Shown piece by piece: positions 10,568 to 19,422 of a stretch of DNA of 64,000 bases (positions are counted from its first letter, which is position 1; every line of letters starts with the position of its first letter). The DNA comes from Bacteroidetes bacterium UBA6221 (GTDB lineage: Bacteria; Bacteroidota; Bacteroidia; Chitinophagales; Chitinophagaceae): positions 385,775-449,774 of the forward strand of contig DISB01000016.1 of NCBI GenBank assembly GCA_002421685.1. Direction: 5' to 3'. A model generated the notes under the pieces. That model saw nothing but the letters and a program-made list of their open reading frames with translations. It ran no database searches and was not told where the DNA came from. Made by a program: the position numbers and the translations under genes.

Positions 10568-11706
10568 CTTACAAATAATGGATTATAGTACATAAATGGA
10601 ACGATAAATAACTCACCTTTTCTTGTTCTGATTTCTAGTTCATATTTAGACGTATGCTTAAGGTTTACACGATCATGAAGTTTAATAGTAAACCAATTAT
10701 AGCCATTCTTCATAGGCATTAGATTATCTTTCACAGGCACTTCATCTCCTTTTTCATTTAGTATCCTGATTGCCAATGTGTCGTTTGGTATATCACTCCT
10801 GTACTTCAATTTTATTTCCCCGGTTGCATTTAGCCGGGTGTCCCCAATGTGATTTTCAAACTCGTAATATGACTGATTTGCAACTACTTCTTTCAATAAA
10901 GTATCCTCAATAATTGTAAACCTCCATGGTTCGGCGCCACCTAGAAGTATATTTTTATAGTATGCATCCACAGTCCACACATAGGGTTGATATTTTTTCA
11001 AACTTCTTGCAGTAACAGGATACATCAGGCTGTATCCAATCAATCCTTTTTCCTGAAATATGGGATTGTTTCGTGTAATTGCTGAGATATTGTTCTGGTT
11101 TTCCTTGAGCTCTACAAGCCTTAGTTTGTAGTTTAATTGTGATGCAATAGGATGATTTACTACCCACGACAGCATCGGGTTCATTTCATATATTTTTGCG
11201 TTATCTTCAGGATCAATCAGGTTAATAAGAAAGATATCACCTACCGTCTGGTATATACAACCGTCAAATAATGATTCATTGTGGTTTTCAGAGTGTAATG
11301 TATTCAAGTCAATTTCTACACAATACTCATAAGTTCCCTGCGGCAATTTTTTGTGATATAAAAACAACTCTTTAAAAGCATTATCAGAAAAACTCCATTG
11401 GGGGCTATTAGCCTTTTCCTTTGACATCCTATTTACCCCGGGCTCTATAGTTGTCCTGTACGTGTAAGCAAAACGTAACGACATATTTTTGTACTTTAGA
11501 GAACCTCTTACAACTGCCTCAATTCTTCGATTGCTGTTGTTCATTAACTGATAATTAAAGACGTTGTCCGGCGTTATCTCGAGCCCGTCCAGCAATGTCA
11601 AATCAACGACAATATTATATTGAGCTTCAGACCTGTATGGCAGACTACACAAAATCAGTGCATACAATAAAAACTTTTTGCACCGGGATACAAGCAGAGT
11701 ATTCAT
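10564..11706 (-). CDS. Secreted fibronectin-like protein, TANFOR-type organisation
   Basis: A 380-residue protein with a signal peptide ending near Ser-Glu-Ala-Gln (residue 29). The middle (about residues 165-270) reads as a fibronectin III-like fold: MLSWVVNHP, YKLRLVELKENQ, then YQPYVWTVDAYY and WRFTI. It is the kind of domain seen in Bacteroidota TANFOR-annotated surface proteins. The C-terminus is beta-rich with no sorting signal that I recognise. It lies 23 nt downstream of the barrel-like gene and overlaps the next gene by 4 nt. Probably a periplasmic or surface component of the same export/assembly unit. The TANFOR link is from memory of the pattern and is uncertain. Confidence 0.75.
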   Translation of the reverse strand: MNTLLVSRCKKFLLYALILCSLPYRSEAQYNIVVDLTLLDGLEITPDNVFNYQLMNNSNRRIEAVVRGSLKYKNMSLRFAYTYRTTIEPGVNRMSKEKANSPQWSFSDNAFKELFLYHKKLPQGTYEYCVEIDLNTLHSENHNESLFDGCIYQTVGDIFLINLIDPEDNAKIYEMNPMLSWVVNHPIASQLNYKLRLVELKENQNNISAITRNNPIFQEKGLIGYSLMYPVTARSLKKYQPYVWTVDAYYKNILLGGAEPWRFTIIEDTLLKEVVANQSYYEFENHIGDTRLNATGEIKLKYRSDIPNDTLAIRILNEKGDEVPVKDNLMPMKNGYNWFTIKLHDRVNLKHTSKYELEIRTRKGELFIVPFMYYNPLFVR

Positions 11707-11729
11707 AAGATAATTTTTTAGGTCATTAA

Positions 11730-14543
11730 CTATTTAATTTTTTCACAATCTCTTTTCATCTTGAAATGCCAATCTATGCCTACCAAACCTGCCCATAAAT
11801 TGTTCTTATCAGAATATAGATTGTGTGTAAAGTGAGTGTACCTGAACTGTAGTCTCAGCCCTATAGGTTTCGTTTCAAACAAGTATGCTAATCCGGCTGT
11901 TACAGATAACTTTTCTACACCGGTTTTACTCCATGCAATATCCGGTCCTCCGTTAACAGTAATATTCTTATTGATGCTTTTACTAATGCTGTTATTGATA
12001 AAGTATAGGTCGCCGCTTAGGGAACTATCATTTGCAGGAATGCTCATCCAACCTGCATTTAGGCTGGTCATGTTCATTCCAGAGCTATATATATACCCCA
12101 ACTGAACGGTTTTACTTTCGTAACTAACCAGTTCAGCGGTATTCTTGTTGTGGTTATACATGAGCATGAAACGATGAGCTGATCTGCCTTTTCTAACCTG
12201 GTAAGTCAACCTGGATGTAGTAACCTCACCTATAATAGGCCTTTGCGAAATTGAAAAAGTATCATTAAATGCTCTGAAAGTAGTGAACGGCTTATACGAC
12301 ATGTATAAATTTGGATATCTCTTGAAATTAGTTTTAACATCGAAACCCCACCTCTTGTTATATCCTGTTGATGCAAATGAAGATTGTTTAATAAAGTTAT
12401 ATTGTACACCAAGAACAATTAAAGACTTGACAATAGTTGCATTAGCTCCTAAAGTGTACCTTTCTGTCGCGTTGCGTTTAATAGGCATGGCGCTATTCTC
12501 AAATAACTTTCCCATATGCTCCCACTCGCCCCTTATGGAAGAATTGACAGGTTTTACCAAGTATTCTGCGCCTATTTTCGCCGCCGTTGTCTCTTTACCT
12601 GTTTGCCTTAGTTCCGACATTTTATTATAAGAGGTTGCCCCCTCTGATTGGATTAATAAATTATCACCAAATCGGCCGTTGTAAACAAATGACAAGACAT
12701 GGACGGGCTCCATGAAAGATTGAGGGATAACGTCTTGTTTAAAATTTTCGCTTTTCAAAATGCTTTTTGCAGGCGAGTAGGTATAATATATTAAACCAAC
12801 ATTCTGCTGTTCATAAATTCTGGAATCGGCACGCAACATGTATGAATTATAAGCGTCAACATTGCCGTCCCGGGATATATACTCAGTTTTACCAATGGTA
12901 GCGCGTGTTTTAACAAACCCAAAGTCATATCCCAATCCACCACCTTTCAGAACTTGCCCTGACATGGTATAATCGGATTCATACTGATTTAGAATCCCGA
13001 TATCAAAATTAGTTACCCCCCTGATAAATTTTGATGTTTCGCTTTCAGGAAGCAAGTCCGATGTGGCATTAGCAAGTTCTTTATAGGAAGGATTGCGATT
13101 ATTCAATTCATTCAACTTAGCATATGTAATGGCAGAATCGAGATACATTTTATTATTGTATTGCTCGAGTATTTTTGAATACTTTTCTATTCTTTGTTTG
13201 TTCTTTTCATATTTTTCGTACTGCTCTCTTGCTTTGGCCCTTTCATCATCAGCCAGACCAGACTTGACTACGTCAATACCAGGTAAAAGACGCTCACCAT
13301 TCATTGTTTCGATATCAAAACCATACTTTTTCTGAAACAGGCTACGGATTGAGTAATTTTCAGAGTTCAGGCTACTGATTAAATGTGTATACGAATCTCC
13401 CGCACCCATATTTTTTGTCTCGTTGTATTTTGCTTTGAAAACGGTAATTTTTTCCTGCAATCGGCTCTTAGACTCTTCAACATCATAATGTACTCTTATA
13501 TAGCTCGCCTTTGCTTGTCTTCCTATATCCTGCGTGGTATAATAACCCTCCAGCACAACAGGTACATTTTTGATTGTAGTATGTACAATCCCGCTTACCT
13601 CTTGATAAAAATTATCCTGTTGAGAGTTAGGTTCTTGTCCATTCCCAAAACCGGTTGAGAAGCCCAAATCACCACGTGTTTCCTGATCGCAGTTGTCTTT
13701 CTTATAAAGTTTTTTTGTCCGGGAACTGATAGACGTGAAATTAGACAGGCTATTATCTTCTATCGAAAAGGCTTTGTTTTTCAAACTGGTTCTTTCATCT
13801 TCAATCTTATATTTCATTCCTGTTCCGGGTTTGACTTCGTACCTGCCTAAAAACCATTTATCAAAATACAAGGCACTATAGGCTTTGTCATCTGTCATTT
13901 CAGGAACCGCAATCACACCTTTTTTATTCCCTATCTTTCTATTGATATGTGTGTTTATTCTTGTCAACTCCTCTTTTGACAGCCCATCTTTTTTTGCATT
14001 TCTGTTATTAATTCTTATACGTCCTTTTTTATGAGATGGCGCAAGAAGATTATTTATCCTGTTTCTTATATCTGAATTGTAGGATAATGTACTATCTATA
14101 CCAACTGTAAAATCTTCAACATGAAATAAATCGCCGTACAAAGTAAATAGTGCGACATGCATGTGATAGGTACCCGGCGGTACTTCACCAGTACTTTTCA
14201 ACAGTTCAAAAAAGGAATGATTTTTATATCTGGTAGTGTCGCTTTTTTCAAACTTAAGGGTTACAGAGTTTGCTCCGTTGTGAAATAATAACCTTTCAAA
14301 AAACAGGTGATACAATTCAACACTATCAGCGGTTCTCAGTTGGTAACATTGCACGCTTACATTCAGCCTAATTGTAGTGTCTAACTGATAACTGATTTTT
14401 TGAAAAATCTCATCATCTTCAATAAAGGGAATCTCAAGAGAAAAGATATGTGCATCATTCCTGCCTTGCCCAAAACCCTTATGTACTGTTACAATGAGGC
14501 TAAGAGTAAAAATGGTGATGTATATATGTAATAGTTTTTTCAA
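11730..14543 (-). CDS. Putative outer-membrane barrel protein, first gene of RHS-like operon
   Basis: A 937-residue protein with a signal peptide (cleavage near Gly-Phe-Gly-Gln, residue 26). The N-terminal third is a beta-rich soluble region, followed by a charged helical, possibly coiled-coil segment at about residues 390-480 (AREQYEKYEKNKQRIEKYSK). From roughly residue 500 to the end it alternates hydrophobic and polar residues with many aromatic-terminated strands (TYQVRKGRSAHRFMLMYNHN, LRLQFRYTHFTHNLYS), as in outer-membrane barrels. As promoter-proximal gene it may form the envelope pore or platform for the downstream giants. The barrel assignment rests on pattern only; no family is recognised. 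Confidence 0.75.
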   Translation of the reverse strand: MKKLLHIYITIFTLSLIVTVHKGFGQGRNDAHIFSLEIPFIEDDEIFQKISYQLDTTIRLNVSVQCYQLRTADSVELYHLFFERLLFHNGANSVTLKFEKSDTTRYKNHSFFELLKSTGEVPPGTYHMHVALFTLYGDLFHVEDFTVGIDSTLSYNSDIRNRINNLLAPSHKKGRIRINNRNAKKDGLSKEELTRINTHINRKIGNKKGVIAVPEMTDDKAYSALYFDKWFLGRYEVKPGTGMKYKIEDERTSLKNKAFSIEDNSLSNFTSISSRTKKLYKKDNCDQETRGDLGFSTGFGNGQEPNSQQDNFYQEVSGIVHTTIKNVPVVLEGYYTTQDIGRQAKASYIRVHYDVEESKSRLQEKITVFKAKYNETKNMGAGDSYTHLISSLNSENYSIRSLFQKKYGFDIETMNGERLLPGIDVVKSGLADDERAKAREQYEKYEKNKQRIEKYSKILEQYNNKMYLDSAITYAKLNELNNRNPSYKELANATSDLLPESETSKFIRGVTNFDIGILNQYESDYTMSGQVLKGGGLGYDFGFVKTRATIGKTEYISRDGNVDAYNSYMLRADSRIYEQQNVGLIYYTYSPAKSILKSENFKQDVIPQSFMEPVHVLSFVYNGRFGDNLLIQSEGATSYNKMSELRQTGKETTAAKIGAEYLVKPVNSSIRGEWEHMGKLFENSAMPIKRNATERYTLGANATIVKSLIVLGVQYNFIKQSSFASTGYNKRWGFDVKTNFKRYPNLYMSYKPFTTFRAFNDTFSISQRPIIGEVTTSRLTYQVRKGRSAHRFMLMYNHNKNTAELVSYESKTVQLGYIYSSGMNMTSLNAGWMSIPANDSSLSGDLYFINNSISKSINKNITVNGGPDIAWSKTGVEKLSVTAGLAYLFETKPIGLRLQFRYTHFTHNLYSDKNNLWAGLVGIDWHFKMKRDCEKIK

Positions 14544-14907
14544 GTAATGATAAGTGGTTTGGTGTTATTAATTCAACTAAATTATTTATTTGTTTTTGTT
14601 TTGCAAACTTTTAACAAAAAAAATGGAGAAATTACATGACTTATATTATACAGAATAATCTCCCTATTTATCTCCCACTAAAAAAATGCATTAACAGGAG
14701 GCTTAATTAAGTTCTATTTTTCTGTCTTATTATTTGCGAACTTGACTATACATCAAATAACCTATATGCCCAAGATGCCGGAATTGGACCATGCTGAATT
14801 TATTCAGCGAGAAACACAAGTTTGGTACTTAATATACCAAGCTCATTTGGCCACCCTTAGAAGTTCAGTGCAATTTTTAGTGCAAGTAGAAATATGTCGA
14901 AATAAAT
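14544..14907. other. AT-rich gap between RHS-like operon and tRNA-Leu
   Basis: About 365 nt without a convincing gene. It holds the candidate operon promoter near its left end. A 47-codon frame (14767-14910, plus) begins with ATG but has no promoter or homologue that I recognise, so I do not call it a gene. No integrase remnant or repeat of the tRNA 3' end is visible here. Confidence 0.5.
14577..14607 (-). promoter_or_regulatory. Candidate promoter of the RHS-like operon
   Basis: On the minus strand, TTTG (14604-14607) and TAATTTAG (14577-14584) are separated by 19 nt. This fits the Bacteroidota -33/-7 pattern (TTTG, about 19 nt, TAnnTTTG) with one mismatch in the -7 box. It lies about 35 nt before the start of the first operon gene. 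The surrounding sequence is very AT-rich, so chance matches are likely. Confidence 0.35.
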
Positions 14908-14937
14908 AAGGAGTTATACATGTGTGTATAACTCCTT
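14908..14937 (-). terminator. Intrinsic terminator of tRNA-Leu
   Basis: A perfect 13-bp inverted repeat, AAGGAGTTATACA / TGTATAACTCCTT, with a 4-nt loop. It lies 11 nt beyond the 3' end of tRNA-Leu and is followed on the minus strand by an AT-rich ATTTATTT run. The position and strength of the stem indicate a terminator for the tRNA. Confidence 0.8.
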
Positions 14938-14948
14938 GTAAGTCATTG

Positions 14949-15032
14949 TGCCCAGAACAGGAATCGAACCTGCACTCCCTTGCGAGAACCAGATTTTGAG
15001 TCTAGCGCGTCTACCAATTCCGCCATCTGGGC
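14949..15032 (-). tRNA. tRNA-Leu (anticodon CAA)
   Basis: The reverse strand folds as a class II tRNA of 84 nt. The acceptor stem is GCCCAGA/TCTGGGC with discriminator A, the D-arm region contains GGTAGACGC, the anticodon loop is CTCAAAA (anticodon CAA, reading UUG), the variable arm is long, and the T-loop is GTTCGATTC. CCA is not encoded. A strong terminator follows. Confidence 0.95.
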
Positions 15033-15076
15033 AGGGTAGACACCGAAACCGTCAATCACTTACTATTGACCTGAAT

Positions 15077-15607
15077 TCAGCGGGTTGCAAAACTATTCAT
15101 TCTTTCCTGAATGCGCAACAGATATTTTTTCCTGAAATACTGTTCTTTTATCTGCCGCAAAAGGTCTTTTCCGTGGTCGCCGGTCTCATATTTTTCGGTC
15201 ATGGAACGGGTTTCTTCTTCCCACTCCCGAAGGGCGTCAGCCAGCATTTTTCTGGCCTTGTCTAGCGTCTCTGTATCGCCGCCATCCATTTCATAGTCGC
15301 TTAGCATCTCGTTCAGGTCCATCATCTCCACCAGGAAGGCGGGTGGCAGGGTGTATTTTTCTTCATTTTCCAGTACGCCCTCCAGTCGCAGCACATATGC
15401 CATAGTAGCATCTGGATTGTTCAGGGTTTTCCAGGCCTGGTTATTAACTGAAGACTGCTGTAGCGCTTCTGCCTGCTCTCCAGCTCCCGCCATAGTAAAA
15501 CGGTCGGGGTGGCACTTGCGGCTCAGCTCATAATATTTACTCTTAACGATAACAGGGTCGGGATGGAAACTAACAGGCAAGCCGTACAATTCGAAATAGT
15601 TGACCAT
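15077..15607 (-). CDS. hscB: Fe-S protein assembly co-chaperone HscB
   Basis: A 176-residue J-domain protein. The N-terminal J-domain carries the HPD tripeptide (residues 33-35, in KCHPDRF) that stimulates the ATPase of an HscA/DnaK-type Hsp70. The C-terminal part is a helical bundle like the HscB domain that binds the scaffold IscU. Length matches the family (about 170-175). It helps deliver Fe-S clusters from the scaffold to target proteins. It stands alone here, without isc neighbours, downstream of a divergent promoter shared with the 15,654 gene and upstream of tRNA-Leu. Confidence 0.85.
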   Translation of the reverse strand: MVNYFELYGLPVSFHPDPVIVKSKYYELSRKCHPDRFTMAGAGEQAEALQQSSVNNQAWKTLNNPDATMAYVLRLEGVLENEEKYTLPPAFLVEMMDLNEMLSDYEMDGGDTETLDKARKMLADALREWEEETRSMTEKYETGDHGKDLLRQIKEQYFRKKYLLRIQERMNSFATR

Positions 15608-15611
15608 GGGG

Positions 15612-15642
15612 CAAAGTTCTGCATGTTATCTTTACCAACAAA
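15612..15642 (-). promoter_or_regulatory. Candidate promoter of hscB
   Basis: On the minus strand TTTG (15639-15642) and GAACTTTG (15612-15619) are separated by exactly 19 nt, one mismatch from the Bacteroidota -33/-7 consensus. The -7 box ends only 4 nt before the hscB ATG, so the transcript would be almost leaderless. It overlaps the plus-strand -7-like TATCTTTA at 15627-15634 that would serve the divergent gene. Confidence 0.5.
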
Positions 15643-15653
15643 ATGGCTGACAG

Positions 15654-16859
15654 ATGACTAAAATAGGAGTGATAAAAGAAAGGAAAACGCCGGAGGACAA
15701 CAGGGTGATATTTACACCCGTGCAGTGCAGGCATATCATGGCTAAATACCCCGGTGTAGAGATATTGGTGGAACCCTCGGAAGTGCGGTGCTACAAAGAC
15801 GATGAGTACAGTGCCGAAGGCATCAGGGTGACGGAAGACCTAAGCGGCTGCGATATCCTGTTGGGCGTGAAGGAGGTGCCGGCGGAATACCTTATACCGG
15901 GCAAGACCTATTTTTTCTTTTCGCACACCAAAAAGAAACAACCGCACAACCGGCACCTGATGCATGCGCTGATACAAAAGCGCATCCGCATGATAGATTA
16001 CGAGTGCCTGACGTTCCAGGATGAGCAACGGATATTGGGTTTTGGGCTGTTTGCGGGTATCGTAGGCGCGCACAATGGCCTGCTTACCTACGGCAAAAAA
16101 TTCGGACTGTATGAACTGCCCCCGGCACATATGGTAGATGATTTTCCCGCACTCATCAATACTTACCGAAAAAACCGCCTGCCTGCTATAAAAATCGCCG
16201 TCACAGGTTCGGGCCGCGTGGCCGCGGGGGTAGTAGAGGTGATGACACACCTGGATATAGAATCGGTAGAGCCCGAAGACTACCTGACGCACCAGTACGA
16301 TTATCCCGTATACACCCACCTGAAGGGTAGCCACCTGTATGCACGCAAAGACAACAACCTGTTCTTCCGCGATGATTTTCATGCCAACCCGCAGATGTAC
16401 AAATGCCTCTTCAGCAACTATATTGCCCAGACCGATATACTGATGAACGGTATATACTGGGACACGGACATAGCACGGTTGTTTGAGAAAGAAGACGTCC
16501 GTCGCAAAGACTGGCGCATCAGTGTAATATCCGATATCACCTGCGATGTAGATGGTTCAGTACCTATCAACGTAGGCGCCAGCACCATTGCCGAGCCTGT
16601 GTATGGCATCAGCCGCAGCAGCTTTGAGCAGGTAGCACCTTACCAAAATACGATGGACACCATTGACGTAATGGCGGTAGACAACCTCCCCAACGAATTG
16701 CCCAAAGACGCATCGCACTACTTCGGTTCGCATTTTGAAAAATATGTGCTGAAAGAACTGCTGGAGGGGGATAGCGACATCATACGCCGTGCAACAATAT
16801 GTGAAGGAGGAAAACTGACGCCTGAGTACGAGTACCTGGCGGACTATGCTTACCCATAA
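15654..16859 (+). CDS. Saccharopine dehydrogenase (L-lysine-forming)-like / alanine dehydrogenase N-domain protein
   Basis: A 401-residue NAD-linked oxidoreductase of the alanine dehydrogenase/saccharopine dehydrogenase fold. The N-terminal half starts with IGVIKERKTPEDNRV and contains VKE (Lys73) and FSHTKKKQ (His91), matching the catalytic Lys/His positions of lysine-forming saccharopine dehydrogenase. The Rossmann glycine motif GSGRVAAG lies at residues 185-192. Near the C-terminus, DVDGSVP and a GSHFEKYV segment resemble the lysine-forming enzyme family. It probably oxidises or forms an amino-acid secondary amine. The exact substrate is uncertain. Divergent from hscB; convergent with the next gene. 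Confidence 0.75.
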   Translation: MTKIGVIKERKTPEDNRVIFTPVQCRHIMAKYPGVEILVEPSEVRCYKDDEYSAEGIRVTEDLSGCDILLGVKEVPAEYLIPGKTYFFFSHTKKKQPHNRHLMHALIQKRIRMIDYECLTFQDEQRILGFGLFAGIVGAHNGLLTYGKKFGLYELPPAHMVDDFPALINTYRKNRLPAIKIAVTGSGRVAAGVVEVMTHLDIESVEPEDYLTHQYDYPVYTHLKGSHLYARKDNNLFFRDDFHANPQMYKCLFSNYIAQTDILMNGIYWDTDIARLFEKEDVRRKDWRISVISDITCDVDGSVPINVGASTIAEPVYGISRSSFEQVAPYQNTMDTIDVMAVDNLPNELPKDASHYFGSHFEKYVLKELLEGDSDIIRRATICEGGKLTPEYEYLADYAYP

Positions 16860-16865
16860 AGGGGA

Positions 16866-17795
16866 TTATTTTTTCTTTTTTGCCAGCAGGTCTTTTACAG
16901 CAGTTTCAATATCACGGAAATCGAACTTGAAACCTTTTTCCGTTATCTTTTCTGAACTGACCGTGCAGCTTTTCAATACCTCGGCACTCATCTCGCCCAA
17001 TACCGGTTTCAGCAAAAAGGCGGGTATGGATATGGGAATCTTCAGGCCTTTCTTTTGCCTTGTCATAGCCTGTATAATGAGTATATGGTTCGCGGGCAGG
17101 GGCGCCACGGCGTTATAAATGCCTGTTACCTCCACGCGTTCTATAGCAAATCTTATCATGCGCGCCAGGTCGCGGATATGTATCCAGCTCACCACCTGTT
17201 CGCCCGAACCAAGCACGGGCAATATGCCAAACCTCATAGGCTTGTAAAACTGGTAGAAATAGCCGCCGTCTTTTGCCAGCACGATGCCAAACCTTAGTAT
17301 TACCCGCCGGAGGAATTCTTCTGCTTTCTCAGAAGCCTTTTCCCATTCAGCGCAGGTACGTCCCAGGAAATCATTTGCAGGGCCGTCACTTTCTGTAAAC
17401 GGTTGATCGTTGTTGTCGGGGCCGTAGTAGCCCGCAGCTGCAGAGGCGTTTACCAGTACTTTACAGCCGGGTGCGTGTATTCTTAACTGTTCGGTAAGGA
17501 AACGTGTACCGATGACCCGGCTTTCTAAAATCTCTGTTTTTCTCTGTTCTGTCCATCGCTTGTCGGCTATACCCTCGCCCGCAAGGTTGACCATTGCATC
17601 TACCTTGGCCAGTTGTTCTTTGTCTATTTTGTTCCTGATGGGGTCGAACAGGGCGTAAATGGTGTTTTTTATGTATTTCCTGTTCTTTTCAGGTTTTCGG
17701 GTAAAAACGATTATTTCATAGCCATCATCGGCAAGCAGCTTCGACAAATATCTGCCCGTCAGGCCTGTTCCGCCGGCTATGCCAATGATTTTCAT
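16866..17795 (-). CDS. TIGR01777-type SDR epimerase (YfcH-like)
   Basis: A 309-residue extended short-chain dehydrogenase fold. The N-terminal nucleotide-binding motif is IGIAGGTGLTGRYLSKLL (GxxGxxG), followed by DAMVNLAGEGIADKRW and NASAAAGYYG, both hallmarks of the TIGR01777/YfcH family. The C-terminal DUF1731-like tail begins around PAFLLKPVLGEMSAEVLKS. Length is typical (about 300). The physiological substrate of the family is not known. It ends 6 nt from the stop of the convergent 15,654 gene. Confidence 0.9.
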   Translation of the reverse strand: MKIIGIAGGTGLTGRYLSKLLADDGYEIIVFTRKPEKNRKYIKNTIYALFDPIRNKIDKEQLAKVDAMVNLAGEGIADKRWTEQRKTEILESRVIGTRFLTEQLRIHAPGCKVLVNASAAAGYYGPDNNDQPFTESDGPANDFLGRTCAEWEKASEKAEEFLRRVILRFGIVLAKDGGYFYQFYKPMRFGILPVLGSGEQVVSWIHIRDLARMIRFAIERVEVTGIYNAVAPLPANHILIIQAMTRQKKGLKIPISIPAFLLKPVLGEMSAEVLKSCTVSSEKITEKGFKFDFRDIETAVKDLLAKKKK

Positions 17796-17955
17796 CTATG
17801 TTACAGTTGAATGGTCGAATTAAAAATAAATTAAAACCTCAATATCCCAAATTAAGGATTATTTTCTATTAAAATTTTAGAAAATATTTTTTTCGGCTTA
17901 TGCAATAAAGATAATACCCTTGCGTTCTTTCAGTATAAAATCCAATTCTTTTTCT

Positions 17956-18153
17956 ATGAGCAAAACTTTACTTGAACATTTTACGGTAATTCACCCATTA
18001 CAAAAGCAGCCCGCAGAGCGGAAGGATATGCAGTATGATAGTTTGCAGGGGTTGGTGAGCGAATTGAAGTATGTACTCTGCCATGCAGAGAAAGAATTGC
18101 TCTCGCCCAGGGCCGAGGCAATAGAGCAACTACTGAAGAAAGCGCTAAACTAA
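17956..18153 (+). CDS. Small helical protein, 65 aa
   Basis: A 65-residue protein starting Met-Ser-Lys-Thr-Leu-Leu-Glu-His-Phe. I chose the ATG at 17956 over an in-frame TTG at 17920 because a -7-like TACCCTTG lies at 17915-17922, which would put the transcript start after the TTG. The composition is charged and helical (LQGLVSELKYVLCHAEKEL), with no known motif. It overlaps the end of the convergent phosphoesterase gene by 9 nt. Function unknown; the gene itself is plausible rather than certain. Confidence 0.55.
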   Translation: MSKTLLEHFTVIHPLQKQPAERKDMQYDSLQGLVSELKYVLCHAEKELLSPRAEAIEQLLKKALN

Positions 18154-19407
18154 TTCGATAACCGTGATCTCGGGCAGGATACCCAGCCTGCCGGGATAGC
18201 CGAGGAAGCCAAATCCACGGTTGACGTACAGGTATTGCTGCTCTTTTTGATAAATGCCTGCCCAGTTCTTATACACATATTTTACAGGGCTCCATTTAAA
18301 GCCGGGTATCTCGATGCCGAACTGCATACCATGGGTATGCCCGCTGAACGTTATGTCTATATCCCGAAACTCTTTTACTACCTGGTTGTCCCAATGCGAT
18401 GGGTCGTGCGAGAGCAGCATTTTGAAAGGTATGTTCTTGTCTTTCAATCCCTCGTAGGCTTTATGCATGTCGCCATATTTCGGGAAACCTGCTTTGGCGC
18501 CCCAGTTCTCAATACCCACTACTGCTATCTTATCTTCACCACGCTCCAGCACCACGTGCTCGTTCATCATTAGCTTCCAGCCCATTTCAGCATGGGTTTC
18601 TTTCAGCCATTCCAGATTCTGCTTTTTGGCCTCTTTGCTGGGCCATTGTATATAGTCGCCATAGTCGTGGTTGCCCAAGGTGGAATATACACCCAGGGGG
18701 GCTGATAATTGCGAAAAGATATTTTTGTAGGGCTGTACCTCGTCCGTTTTATAATTCACCAGGTCGCCGGTAAAGAAGATGATATCCGGCTTCTCGCCCA
18801 TGACCTTTTCCACACCCTTTGCCACTGCGTGGTGGTCGTCAAAGCTGCCCGAATGTATATCCGATATCTGGACGATCTTCAACCCCCTGAAAGCAGCGGG
18901 CAGGTTCGCAAAGCTTAATTGCATTCGCCGCACCTGGTAGTTGTACCGGTTGCTTAGGCCATAAATGAAACCACCCAAAGCTGTACCGCCCAGTACCAAT
19001 GCCACTTGTTTCAGGAAAACAGAACGGGTGATGCCGCCCCCGATGCCGCCTGCCGCATCTATATTTTCTTTAGATGAACCGACGCTAAAGATGAGACCTG
19101 CCAGCCACATTACCAGGCGGCGGATATCGTCTATGGCCATGATGGCGCCTACCAATATCTTACCCACCCAAAGGCCCATGGTAAAGGCAATGAAAATATT
19201 CCTTACTGCCAGGGGAATAGACTCCCAGTTGTGCGCTCGAAAAAGGATAAAGCCCAGCCAGGTAGCTACCGTAGCAAATATGTACAATCCCATCAGCCCG
19301 TACTTCCAGAAGTTGGGCATGGATTTCAGCGCCGAGCGTACAGCGATAAAACTGTATATCTCAGCCAGCGCAACTACAGTCAGGAAAATAAAAAGACGTG
19401 TCTTCAT
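18145..19407 (-). CDS. Membrane-anchored metallophosphoesterase (YkuE/YaeI-like)
   Basis: A 420-residue protein. Four or five hydrophobic helices lie in residues 1-150, then a calcineurin-like phosphoesterase domain. Its metal-binding motifs are all visible: DIH (183-185), GD (214-215), GNHD (245-248), the LLSHDPSHW segment, and GHTHG near residue 361. Such enzymes hydrolyse phosphomonoesters or diesters with a dinuclear metal centre; YkuE/YaeI relatives act on phospholipid or UDP-linked substrates at the membrane. No operon partner is clear: the flavin reductase upstream on the same strand is 15 nt away and may be co-transcribed. Confidence 0.9.
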   Translation of the reverse strand: MKTRLFIFLTVVALAEIYSFIAVRSALKSMPNFWKYGLMGLYIFATVATWLGFILFRAHNWESIPLAVRNIFIAFTMGLWVGKILVGAIMAIDDIRRLVMWLAGLIFSVGSSKENIDAAGGIGGGITRSVFLKQVALVLGGTALGGFIYGLSNRYNYQVRRMQLSFANLPAAFRGLKIVQISDIHSGSFDDHHAVAKGVEKVMGEKPDIIFFTGDLVNYKTDEVQPYKNIFSQLSAPLGVYSTLGNHDYGDYIQWPSKEAKKQNLEWLKETHAEMGWKLMMNEHVVLERGEDKIAVVGIENWGAKAGFPKYGDMHKAYEGLKDKNIPFKMLLSHDPSHWDNQVVKEFRDIDITFSGHTHGMQFGIEIPGFKWSPVKYVYKNWAGIYQKEQQYLYVNRGFGFLGYPGRLGILPEITVIELV

Positions 19408-19422
19408 TACAGGACTGCAAAG

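Noticed and set aside
11836..13658. Five plus-strand frames opposite the barrel gene
   Set aside because: Antisense shadows; Cys/Tyr-rich composition with no motif, inside a 937-codon gene.
14767..14910. 47-codon frame in the gap next to tRNA-Leu
   Set aside because: No promoter or ribosome site, no family match; only slightly better than chance.
14949..15032. Attachment-site duplication of tRNA-Leu
   Set aside because: No second copy of the tRNA 3' end was seen in the window; only the adjacency remains as a finding.
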